In this document: one piece after another, positions 8,304-17,200 of the stretch
Layout: each line of letters begins with the position of its first letter
How positions within the stretch are numbered: position 1 is the stretch's first letter
Assembly (NCBI GenBank): GCA_964411985.1
Contig: CAYPNF010000064.1
Coordinates: 1 to 43,162, forward strand
Length of the DNA: 43,162 nt
Reading direction: 5' to 3'
Source: CAYPNF01 sp964411985
GTDB taxonomy: Bacteria > Verrucomicrobiota > Verrucomicrobiia > Limisphaerales > J093
The notes under the pieces: generated by a model
What the model was told of the DNA's origin: nothing
The model's database searches: none
The model's input: only the letters and a program-made list of their open reading frames with translations
Position numbers and translations under genes: made by a program

Positions 8304-8325
8304 CGATGCGGGGATGGGGAGATTT

Positions 8326-11300
8326 ATGCGGTCGATCGTCCATCTGGATGCGGATGCCTTCTTCGCGGCGGTGGAGCAGGCGTCCGACTCGCGTTTGCGG
8401 GGCAAGCCGGTGGCGGTGGGAGGGGAGAAGCGGGGCATTATTGCCTCGGCTTCGTATGAGGCGCGGAAGTTTGGGATTTTCACGCCCATGCCCACGGTGC
8501 GGGCACGTCGGTTGTGTCCGCAACTGATCCTCTTGCCGGGTGATTTCGAGAAGTACGAGCGGTTTTCGCAATGGATGTTTTCGTACGCCTACGATTTCAC
8601 GCCGGACGTGGAGATTGCCTCGATTGACGAAGGGTATTTTGACCTGAGTGGGGTGCGCAAGCCGGCCCTGGAAGTGGCTGGCACCATCCGGGAAGCCATC
8701 CGTCAAGCGCTGAAGATTTCAGTGAGCGAAGGGGTGGGCAGCAACAAACTGGTGAGCCAGGTGGCGTCCAAGCTGAACAAACCGGCGGCGTTTCAAATGG
8801 TGCCGCCGGGAGGAGAAACGGCTTTCCTGCATCCATTGCCCAATCGGTGGTTGCCGGGCGTAGGGCCCAAGACGGGATCCAGGCTGGACGCAGCCGGCCT
8901 GGTGCGCATCCAGCAAGTGGCTGAAACCTCCGCGGACCTGCTCAGTCTGCTGGTGGGGAATGCCGCGCCGCAGCTGAAGCGGTTTGCCAACGGCATCGAT
9001 GAACGTCCCGTCCTGCCCGTCAGTGAACCTGCCAAATCATTTAGTCACCAGGAAACGTTCGAGACGGATCAGACCGACGAGGAATTCATTCTCGCCACGC
9101 TGCGCCGCATGGCCGATTCCCTGATGACCCAGGTGCGTGAAGAGGGAAAGAGCATTCGCACTCTGACGGTGAAGGTGCGGTACAACGACATGGACGAAGA
9201 CCAGTGCTCGGAGAGCCTGGAGGAGCCGACCGATTTGGAAACGGACCTTTATGGCCGAATCGCGGTGATGTTGCGCCAAGCCTGGAAACGGCGGGTGAGC
9301 CTGCGCCTGGTCTCGTTGAAACTGTCGAATGTCTACGAGGCGTTCAACGGCGGCACTCTGCCTCTGGAGCGATCGGATCAACAACAAGCGGCCCGGCGCC
9401 AGTTGGCGCGCATGCTGGACGACCTGCGCAAGCAACACGGGCGGGGGATCATTTTGCGTGGGCACGACCTGATCCTGCGGGACCATCAGACTGCGCCTGC
9501 GGCAGCCCCGGCCCCGGTCAAAGTGAAATTGTCGGTGCGGGAAGTGTGCAAGTATCCAGTCCCCGGGCGCGGTATTCGCCCTGTCGCACGAGGCTCGGTG
9601 CTGGTTTCTCCCTTGGGGGTGAGAAGTTATTACACCTTTCTGGATTCCACTCTTTCGCCGTCCGCCATTCTGGCGCTGGCAGCGAAATACCAGGTGGGAA
9701 CGGTAGCGTTGACCGATACCGGCAACCTACATGGCGCGGTGGAGTTTACCCAATTGGCGAAAGAAGCAGGCATCAAACCGGTGTTGGGGGCGGGGGTTGT
9801 GTGCCAGGGAAAACCGCTGCAGCTGTACGTGCAGAACACGGTGGGTTACCAGAACTTGTGTCGCTTATTGACCTTGGGCGTGACGCCTGCTCGGTTGGAG
9901 GAATATGGAGCTGGGTTGATTGCAGTGGGTCGAGACGCGGAATGGTCGCATCTGTTTCCAGAACGCTTCTACCTGGGGGCAACCGATGCGGAAGAAATGT
10001 CCCGCTGGCCTGCCTCGAGACGGTTGCCGGTGGTGGCCTGGTCCGATGTCCGGTACGCCACCGCGCAGGACCGTTGGAAGTACAACATCGTGCAGAGCAT
10101 CCGCACTTGTACGCTGTTGCAACAGGCGCATGCGGAGAAGCAGTTGGAGGGCGCTTTTCATTTCGCGTCACCGACGGAGTTGGCGCAGCGTTTCCGGGGA
10201 GACACCGGGCCGTTGGAACGGGTGCAGGAACTTTTGGATCGCTGCGAAGGCAAAGTGCCGCTGGGTCAGCCACAATTTCCTCAATACCAGCCTTACGACG
10301 GATCCTCGCCGCACGATTTCTTGCGGCGCTTGGTGCTGGAAGGGGCCCGGCGACGCTATCCCGCTGCTCGCATTGCTTCGGTGCGTCCGCAGTTGGAAGA
10401 AGAGCTTTCGATGATCGCCGAGGTTCGTTACGAGGAATACTTTCTCGTGGTGTGGGAGCTGCTCCAGGAGTGTCGTCGGCAAGGCATCTCATGGATTACC
10501 CGGGGCAGCGCTGCGGATTCCCTGGTCTGCTATTGCCTGGGGATCAGCGATGTCTGCCCCATTCGGTTTGATCTCTATTTCCGCAGATTCCTGAACAAAG
10601 AGCGGATGGCCATGAACAAACTGCCGGATATCGACATCGATTTCCCTCATGACCGCAAGGACGACGTCATTGACCTGATCTTTGCCAAATACGGGTCGGA
10701 GCATGCGGCGGTGGTGGGTGGTTTTTCCACATTCCAGGCGCGGGGCGCGGTGGGGGAGGTGGGCAAGGTCTTGGGGATTTCGGAATACCAGATCCGACGG
10801 TTTACCCAGCACTTTCCCTGGTCTGGAGCGCATGGGCTGGTGGAATTGCTGCGGCAGATTCCGGAATGCCGTGACTTGCCGCTGGACGAGGAGCCGTACC
10901 GCAGCGCTTTGCACATGGCGGAGTTTTTAGACGGCTTTCCGCGATACGCGAAGATGCATCCGTGCGGGGTGGTGGTGTCGCGCGAGCCGATGAACCATCT
11001 GACTCCCTGTTTCCAGTCCAGCAAGGGATATCCGACCACGCATATGGACATGGACGCCGTGGAGGCGGTGGGTTTGATCAAGATGGATATCCTGGCCCAG
11101 GGCGGTCTGGCAGCGATGCGCGATGTGCAGGAGAGCCTGGCTCGGCGGGGAATTACCATCGAGTACGAAACCCTGACCGCGACTCGGAAGGATGGGAATA
11201 CGGCCGGATTGCCACCCCGGATTTGCCCACCTGCTCCCGAGCCGTGGATGGATCCGGCGGTTTGGGAGATGATTGCCGATGGGGGAGGCCGTGCGGTGCA

Positions 11301-12717
11301 TCACATTGAGAGTCCGGCCATGGTGAGCCTGTGCCGGCAATGCAACGTGCATGACATTGATGGTTTGGTGGCCATTGTGAGTGTCATTCGCCCTGGCGCG
11401 GCGAATGAACAAAAGAAGCTGAGATTCACCCGGCGTTATCAGGGCTTGGAGCCGGTTACCTATCCGCATCCGTCTTTGGAATCGAGCCTGCGAAGCACAT
11501 TTGGCCTGGTGGTGTACGAGGAGCATATCCTGCAGATTTGCGAGGCCTTTGCCGGTCTGCCGGGAGGGCGCGCTGATGTGTTGCGGAGGGCTTTGGGCAA
11601 AGAAAAGCACGAGGTGATTGCGGAGATGCAGAAGGAATTCTTTGTATCGGCGCGACGACGCGGACACGACGAGGCCAAAATTGCCGAGGTCTGGGACCTG
11701 GTGCGCGGCTTTTCCGGATACGCCTTTTGTAAAGCCCACAGCACGGCGTATGGAGTGGAAGCGTACCAATCCGCCTGGTTGAAACGCTATTTTCCCGCGG
11801 AATTCATGGCGGCGGTGCTTTCCAACGGAAAAGGCTTTTATCAACCCTTGGTGTATGTGCTGGAATGCTATCGGTTGGGGATCCCGTTGTTGCCACCGTG
11901 GGTCAACGATCCCGGACCAGCCTTTCATCCGGTTCCCGCACACACGGGAGGACGTACGGCCATTCGGGTACCCATCCGGGTGATTCAAAACATCACGGAG
12001 GCCACGCAGAAACGGATGGTGGAAGAACGTCAGCGGGGCCCCTTCGCCTCGTTGGGAGATTTTTATCGTCGCGTATGCCCGACGGCGGAGGAAATGGAAA
12101 TCCTGCTGAAAGTGGGAGCGTTCGATGGCTTTGACGGAAGGCGTCCGGCACTTTTCTGGGAGATTCAAACCCTGGTTCAACGCTGGGGCAGGAACGGGAA
12201 TTCCAAACAGGGATGGTTGTTGCCGGCGATGGACGAAACTCGTCTGCCCCAAGTGAGATTGGAGGAGCCGACCCGGCTGCAGCGGTTGCAGTGGGAGATG
12301 GAGAACATCGGTTTCACCGTGAGCGGACACCCACTGGACCTTTATCCGGACATCGCGTGGAAGACCTACTGCCCGGTGGCGCGACTGGGAGAGTTTATTG
12401 GTCAAACGGTGACCTTATGCGGCTTAATTGTGGAAGATCGCGTTCACCACCAGGTGACCGGTGAAGCAATGAAATTTCTGACCCTGGCGGACTGGTCAGG
12501 AATGGTGGAGACGGAACTCTTCGCACCCACCTACAAAACCTACGGGCTGATGACGGTGCGGTATCCGGTGCTGGAGATTTCGGCCATTGTGGAACCTTAC
12601 GAAAATGGGCGAGGCCACACCCTGCGGGTTCTGCGGGCGGGAAAGCCGAGAACCCGGGAGAAGGGTGGCCCCAGAGCCGGATGCCAAAGAGGTGTCTGGC
12701 AGCCAGGAATTCCCTAA
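8326..12717 (+). CDS. Fused Y-family (DinB-like) and C-family (DnaE2-like) DNA polymerase
   Basis: One uninterrupted frame of 1463 codons. ATG 8326 is preferred because GGGGAG ends five bases upstream; ATG 8314 would add four residues. Residues 1 to about 345 form a complete Pol IV-like enzyme: HLDADAFF (D8, D10), SIDEGYFD (D101, E102), a helix-hairpin-helix (LPGVGPKTGSRL) and a little-finger domain. A roughly 75-residue linker with an Ala/Pro stretch follows. From about 425 to the end is a DnaE2-sized polymerase: a PHP domain with its metal-binding histidines replaced, GSAADSLV, the catalytic PDIDIDF (D768, D770), KMDIL (D921), the FCKAHSTAYG region, tandem HhH and an OB fold (about 1358-1410). 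There is no tau-binding extension, as in DnaE2. All catalytic acids of both polymerases are kept. I saw no canonical clamp-binding motif. The last residues derive from a dispersed repeat. Likely role: damage-induced translesion synthesis under LexA. Confidence 0.92.
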   Translation: MRSIVHLDADAFFAAVEQASDSRLRGKPVAVGGEKRGIIASASYEARKFGIFTPMPTVRARRLCPQLILLPGDFEKYERFSQWMFSYAYDFTPDVEIASIDEGYFDLSGVRKPALEVAGTIREAIRQALKISVSEGVGSNKLVSQVASKLNKPAAFQMVPPGGETAFLHPLPNRWLPGVGPKTGSRLDAAGLVRIQQVAETSADLLSLLVGNAAPQLKRFANGIDERPVLPVSEPAKSFSHQETFETDQTDEEFILATLRRMADSLMTQVREEGKSIRTLTVKVRYNDMDEDQCSESLEEPTDLETDLYGRIAVMLRQAWKRRVSLRLVSLKLSNVYEAFNGGTLPLERSDQQQAARRQLARMLDDLRKQHGRGIILRGHDLILRDHQTAPAAAPAPVKVKLSVREVCKYPVPGRGIRPVARGSVLVSPLGVRSYYTFLDSTLSPSAILALAAKYQVGTVALTDTGNLHGAVEFTQLAKEAGIKPVLGAGVVCQGKPLQLYVQNTVGYQNLCRLLTLGVTPARLEEYGAGLIAVGRDAEWSHLFPERFYLGATDAEEMSRWPASRRLPVVAWSDVRYATAQDRWKYNIVQSIRTCTLLQQAHAEKQLEGAFHFASPTELAQRFRGDTGPLERVQELLDRCEGKVPLGQPQFPQYQPYDGSSPHDFLRRLVLEGARRRYPAARIASVRPQLEEELSMIAEVRYEEYFLVVWELLQECRRQGISWITRGSAADSLVCYCLGISDVCPIRFDLYFRRFLNKERMAMNKLPDIDIDFPHDRKDDVIDLIFAKYGSEHAAVVGGFSTFQARGAVGEVGKVLGISEYQIRRFTQHFPWSGAHGLVELLRQIPECRDLPLDEEPYRSALHMAEFLDGFPRYAKMHPCGVVVSREPMNHLTPCFQSSKGYPTTHMDMDAVEAVGLIKMDILAQGGLAAMRDVQESLARRGITIEYETLTATRKDGNTAGLPPRICPPAPEPWMDPAVWEMIADGGGRAVHHIESPAMVSLCRQCNVHDIDGLVAIVSVIRPGAANEQKKLRFTRRYQGLEPVTYPHPSLESSLRSTFGLVVYEEHILQICEAFAGLPGGRADVLRRALGKEKHEVIAEMQKEFFVSARRRGHDEAKIAEVWDLVRGFSGYAFCKAHSTAYGVEAYQSAWLKRYFPAEFMAAVLSNGKGFYQPLVYVLECYRLGIPLLPPWVNDPGPAFHPVPAHTGGRTAIRVPIRVIQNITEATQKRMVEERQRGPFASLGDFYRRVCPTAEEMEILLKVGAFDGFDGRRPALFWEIQTLVQRWGRNGNSKQGWLLPAMDETRLPQVRLEEPTRLQRLQWEMENIGFTVSGHPLDLYPDIAWKTYCPVARLGEFIGQTVTLCGLIVEDRVHHQVTGEAMKFLTLADWSGMVETELFAPTYKTYGLMTVRYPVLEISAIVEPYENGRGHTLRVLRAGKPRTREKGGPRAGCQRGVWQPGIP
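12631..12684. repeat. Dispersed repeat copy 1, inside the 3' end of the polymerase fusion
   Basis: It starts CTGCGGGCGG, continues AAAGCCGAGAACCCGGGAG and ends GGCCCCAGAGCCGGATG. The second half recurs at 14105-14128 and 17930-17946, and the first half (25 of 26 bases) at 18997-19022. It lies within the coding frame and supplies the last ~28 codons before the stop at 12717. Confidence 0.7.
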
Positions 12718-12810
12718 ACCTCGGCCGGAAGCGGCCGTCAGTCAGAATCCGACATTGATTGCCGACGACCCTCCGGAGTGATCGTTCGGTCATGATTCTA
12801 GGCTTGCAAT

Positions 12811-12844
12811 TATACTCATAACCTCTATTTTACTGTCTAGTAAA
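12811..12844 (+). promoter_or_regulatory. Palindrome TTTACT-gtct-AGTAAA before the AbiEi-like gene
   Basis: A perfect 6-bp inverted repeat (12829-12844) lies 9 bases before the TTG start, and a TATACT -10-like hexamer lies at 12811. AbiEi-type antitoxins repress their own promoters through inverted repeats, so this is a candidate operator. The AT-rich gap 12718-12853 separates the gene from the polymerase fusion and suggests its own promoter. Confidence 0.4.
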
Positions 12845-12853
12845 CAACTTCAT

Positions 12854-13906
12854 TTGAGTAAACACACGACTATCAGCACGGAGGCGCAACTCCGGCAGGC
12901 CGCCAAGGAGCTCTTGGAAGCAGATACTGTGTTGTGCTGGCGCTGGAAGAGGTTCGAGCTAAAGCGAGAACGCGGGGATCACGCATTGCTGGAATTAGAA
13001 GTGGACGGGAAGCGGTTGGTGTTTGCCGTGGAGTTCAAACTTACACCATCCGCGCGCGAGGTGGAGCGGTTGTCAGAGCGCAGCCAGGCGCGGCCCGGCC
13101 TGCTGATTGCGCCGTCACTGTCTGAAGTGCTGGTGGAGCATTGCCGGGAGCGAGGCTTGAGCTGTGCGGATCTGAACGGGCGGCAGTGGATTCGCGCGGA
13201 AGGCGTGCTGGTGGACCGGAAGCCGTCGCAGGACCGGCGTTACCGTCCACCCGTGCTGGCGCCGGATGTGTTTCAACCCAAGAGTTCCCGACTGGTGCGG
13301 GCTTTGCTGAGCCAGCCGGATCGCGCGTGGTCACAGAGCGAGTTAGGCGGGCGAACCGGATTAAGTCCGGGTCTAGTTTCACGTCTGGTGCGGCATCTGG
13401 TGAACGAAGGGTTCGTGGCGCAGGACCACCGAACGTTGCGGATGTTGCGCACGAGTTCGTTGCTGGACGCCTGGGCGGCGCGCGATGCCTGGGCGAAGCG
13501 GACGACAGTGCGGCAGTATTCGCTGCTGGAGTCGGATCTCGAAACAGCCGCGCGCAAACTGGTGGAGATCTCCCCGGTAGGTGAGACGTTGGTGTTTACC
13601 CAGTGGTTCGCCGCCAACTTGCGGTATCCTTACACCATCCCCCCGGTGGTGTCCGCCTACGTGGTGCGGTTTCCCACAGCGCAAATCGAGCGTGAACTCC
13701 GAGCAAGGCAGGTCCCCGATGGCGGAACACTGTGGCTGGTTGCTCCGAAAGACGACGGCGTGTTCCGGGAGACACAGCGGGTAGGAGATTTCACGCTGGC
13801 CTGTGACGCACAGATTTATCTCGACCTGCTGCACACCGGCTTGCGCGGGCCTGAGCAGGCAAAGGCGCTGCGCGAGTGGAAAGGATTTGGGCAGGTGAAG
13901 GCATGA
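12854..13906 (+). CDS. AbiEi-family (type IV toxin-antitoxin) regulator-like protein
   Basis: A 350-residue protein starting with TTG (LSKHTT in direct translation, read as Met); no closer ATG fits. Residues about 1-120 resemble a restriction-endonuclease-like fold (FAVEFKLTPS, then LLIAPSLSEVLVEHC and a DLNG motif). A winged helix follows (about 135-200; SELGGRTGLSPGLVSRLVRHL). The C-terminal part ends VAPKDDGVFR, then DAQIYLDLLHTGLRGPEQAKALREW, the pattern I associate with AbiEi-like antitoxins. Such proteins bind and repress their own promoter and pair with an AbiEii nucleotidyltransferase toxin. Here the coupled downstream gene overlaps by ATGA but is far too short to be a toxin. Alternatively this is a stand-alone DNA-binding regulator. 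Family assignment is by motif recollection. Confidence 0.7.
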   Translation: MSKHTTISTEAQLRQAAKELLEADTVLCWRWKRFELKRERGDHALLELEVDGKRLVFAVEFKLTPSAREVERLSERSQARPGLLIAPSLSEVLVEHCRERGLSCADLNGRQWIRAEGVLVDRKPSQDRRYRPPVLAPDVFQPKSSRLVRALLSQPDRAWSQSELGGRTGLSPGLVSRLVRHLVNEGFVAQDHRTLRMLRTSSLLDAWAARDAWAKRTTVRQYSLLESDLETAARKLVEISPVGETLVFTQWFAANLRYPYTIPPVVSAYVVRFPTAQIERELRARQVPDGGTLWLVAPKDDGVFRETQRVGDFTLACDAQIYLDLLHTGLRGPEQAKALREWKGFGQVKA

Positions 13907-14082
13907 GCAAGTTTTCTAGCTTCGCCGAGTATCCACCTCGCAGCCTTGTCGGCGCGGAAGCGGCGTTGCTGACGGCATGGGCATCGTATGGTCAAGCAGG
14001 CATTGACGACCGGAGATTGCGTGAACGCCAGATTGTTGAGCAGTTGGTGACGATTGGCCGTGCGCTCGTGGGGGAAGGGTAG
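13903..14082 (+). pseudogene. Gutted partner gene of the AbiEi-like regulator
   Basis: An ATG overlapping the stop of the upstream gene (ATGA) opens a 59-codon frame. It reads like the start of a longer gene (MSKFSSFAEYPPRSLVGAE) joined directly to what looks like a C-terminal helix (RRLRERQIVEQLVTIGRAL). A full AbiEii-like nucleotidyltransferase would be 200-300 residues. No nucleotide-binding GS...D.D motif is present, so an internal deletion seems likely. It could alternatively be a genuine small protein; the translational coupling is intact. Confidence 0.45.
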
Positions 14083-14135
14083 GGAAAGCCAAGAGCACGG
14101 GAAAAAGGTGGCCCCAGAGCCGAATGACGATCACG
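14083..14135. repeat. Dispersed repeat copy 2
   Basis: GGGAAAGCC followed by GGTGGCCCCAGAGCCG and ATGACGATCACGA matches copy 1 (12640-12684) and copy 3 (17930-17955). It lies just after the gutted partner gene; the insertion or recombination that formed it may have accompanied the deletion. Confidence 0.65.
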
Positions 14136-14193
14136 ACCACTGCACAACAGTCGCGATTATTGGGCTGACCCGCTGATGTCGCACAGACCCTTT

Positions 14194-14230
14194 GGACCGG
14201 GATTCCGGCCGAAGTCGGAATCCGCGGTCC
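14194..14230. terminator. Long stem-loop between convergent genes
   Basis: GGATTCCG (14200-14207) pairs with CGGAATCC (14216-14223) across an 8-base loop, and the stem is extended by GGACC/GGTCC. It lies between the plus-strand gene ending at 14082 and the minus-strand gene ending at 14271, where a bidirectional terminator is expected. No clear T-run follows. Confidence 0.45.
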
Positions 14231-14270
14231 AGATGCGGGGGGGGTAAACCCAGCTTTCCCGTCAGTCGGG

Positions 14271-17200
14271 CTATTTTTCAACCACCTGAACGAAGCCGGC
14301 TTTTCCGTCGGCTCCGACAGTCACACCCTTAGCGGTCCCGTCACCCACAATTGTCTCGCGCACGATCCACGCGGTGTCTGAAAGGGCGGACTTGAACTGC
14401 ACTTCGTAAGTCTTGCCCGCTGTTGTGGGCAAATCGAACGACAATTTTCCGGCTGCAAACACGGGCGCGCCCATTTTCGGCCCGACGGACACCACGCCGC
14501 CTCCGCTTCGGCCATGAAGCCGGGCGATGCTCTTCCGAGCCACCGTATGAGCAGCGTCGTCAAATGAACCGACGATCTCAGAGAAGTATCCCGCGATCAC
14601 GATGCGACCTTTCGAGTCCAAGGCCGTGAGGTTAATGTTGTCGTTGACCCGCACGAGGAACGTCTCGTCAGGTGCCCCTGCTGCCTCCAAACGGAAGAGG
14701 TCGTTGCCGGTGTTGGCGGGTACGATGACCGTGCCGTCGGTGTCCACGACCAAAGGTGAGAACGCTGCGCCGGTCAACGGGCTGTCGAAGGAGACATCGG
14801 CTGAGCCATCCGCAAGGAAACGGCGTACGTTGCGCACGGGTGTCTGGAAGTCTCCCGTGGCTATGAACCGGCCGTCCGGCAGCCGCGCCACGTGGTTCAC
14901 GAGATCCGGCTGACTGAGCGGCGAACGAAAGCCCGACGCCACGCTGCCGTCGGCATTGAGCTTGGTGAGGTTGAACTGTGCGAAGCCACCGCCATCCACC
15001 GCGCCAAATCCTCCCCCGAGTACCAGGGTGCCATCCGGGTTGGCAAACCATCCGCTTGGCCCGCTGCCGCTGAATCGCGATGCGGTGAAGCCGGCGCCAA
15101 ATCCCACATCGAGCGCGCCGCCAGCCGGGTACCGCAGGAGATACCGGACCACGTTGTTCACCACGGCGACGCCGTTATTGAGCAAGGTGCCGTCAGGCCG
15201 GACGAGGAGCAGAAACCCGGGCGCCGCACTACCTGGGTTGAAGGTCTTGTCCTGGGTGCCATCGGCATGGAGTCGCACCAGAGGGGTCGCGTTGCCTCCG
15301 TCCATCGTTCCCCAGTTGCCGGTCACGTAGATCTTGCCATCGGGCGCAACAGCGACGCCAGGGACGCTGATCTCCCCGTTCACAGTCGGCGTGAACGTGT
15401 GCCCCGCGAACGAGGTGTCGAGCGAGCCGTCCACATTCAAGCGAACGATGTTGGTCCGGGCCTGGCCGTTCCATTCCTTGAAGACGCCGACGACAACGAT
15501 CTTGTCATCGGGTTGCACGGCAATGCCCTCGATCGCGCCGTCGGCATTGGGGTTGTTAAAGGCGATACGGTTGGCGGTCCCGGCGTTGAAAGAGAGATCC
15601 ACCGCGTCGGGCGCCGTCGCTGATTTCACAACAACACGGGCAACTTTCGTCGCCAAGCTGGTGCCGCCAGCATTGCTGGCCACGCAGTCGTAGTAGCCCT
15701 GGTCGGCGGATTGGACGCTGGGCAACGGGAGAACGGCGGTGAACAACCCTTGAATCAGTTCTACCGTGCCTCCAGGAATGTTTGTACCATTTCTCCGCCA
15801 CTGAACTGTGGGCATTACGTTGAGGGGCTGACTGTGGAACTTGGCGATCAGGTTCGCCGGGGTGCCTTCCACCGCAATCACTTTTTGGGGATCGGCGAAC
15901 ACCAGCGGCGCGGCGGGGACTTCGATCGTCACCACACAGGGGCCGCTCGTAACACTGTGCCCAAACGTGTCATTCAGAACGAAACGGTAGGTGCCCGCAT
16001 CAGCAGCGCTGGCGGACGCAAAACTGAGGCTCGTGTCCGTGGCCCCAGTGATTGGTTGGTCGTTCTTGAGCCACTGATAGGTCAATGGCGGCACCGCGTC
16101 CGAGATGGTGGCACCCAGGCTGGAGGCGCCCCCCAGTACCAGCTGGAACGTCGGCGGCAAGGAAACCGTGGGCACGGCGGTCTTGAGATTCACACGCGCC
16201 ACGGAACTGGTCCGGCTGCCGGCACCGTTGCTGACCACGACGTCGTAGTCTCCGATCAGCAATTGGGTCATCTGGAAGAAGTAGGTCGGCCCGGTCTGAC
16301 CGGGGATTGGCCCGCCATTGAAACGCCACTGATAGGTCAGCGGTGGTGAACCGGTAGCCACCACCTTGAGCGTGACGAAGGCCGATGGGTCAAACGCGCC
16401 ACCGGAGGGTTGTTCCGTGATGATGGGTGGGTTGCTCACGGTGGGCTCGCCGAGCAGGACCCGGAACACACCGCCTTTCAACCCAACATAGAGGAGGTTG
16501 TCCTTTTGGAGCATCGCATTGACCGGTGAGGTCGTGGTCAAGGCGCTATCAAACGTGGTGTCCAAGGCGCCGGAAGGCAGCAGACGAATGAGAGCCTTGC
16601 TATGGCTGGATCCGTTGAGTTTGCCAGCCACGATCACCTTGCCGTCCGGTTGGGCGAGCACGTCCAACACGGAGGTCAAATCCATCGAGTAGGTCTCGAC
16701 AGCGGCAGTGGAATCAAAGCGGGAGTCGCGTGAACCGTCCGCGTTCAACGCCCACACGTAGGGCAGGTACTTCGTGGTCGAATAGCCCGCAATCAACCCC
16801 CGCCCGTCAGGCATCAGGCGCAGCGCGGTCACCGGCCCTGGCAGCGTGGCGTTGAAGCCGGCATCGAGCTCGCCCGTGGGAAGGCGCCGGACCAGGTCGA
16901 CCGTGCCGGCCGGCGTCACCATGAGCCCGGCCATCAGCACTTTGCCGTCAGGCTGTTCGACGACGTGCAGACCCTGGTCGGTCGGCGTGCCGGTGAGCCC
17001 GAACAGTTCATTGCCGTCCTTGTCGAGCGTGACCCAGAACCGGGTGTTCACACCCCCGAACGGGAGATTCCGGCCCACGAGGTGGATTCGGTCGTTGGCG
17101 CCCAGGGCAATATCCATGGCTCCGCGGTAGTCCCGGCTGCCGCCCGCCGGAAGAGCCGGGAAAATGAAGGCGGCATCCACCGTGCCCGCCGTATCAAAAC

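Noticed and set aside
9204..10571. A 455-codon open frame in another phase of the polymerase fusion
   Set aside because: It is Gly/Arg-rich shadow sequence in high-GC DNA; the fusion frame holds all polymerase motifs.
10927..12405. A 492-codon minus-strand open frame
   Set aside because: It is antisense to the DnaE part; no recognisable protein features.
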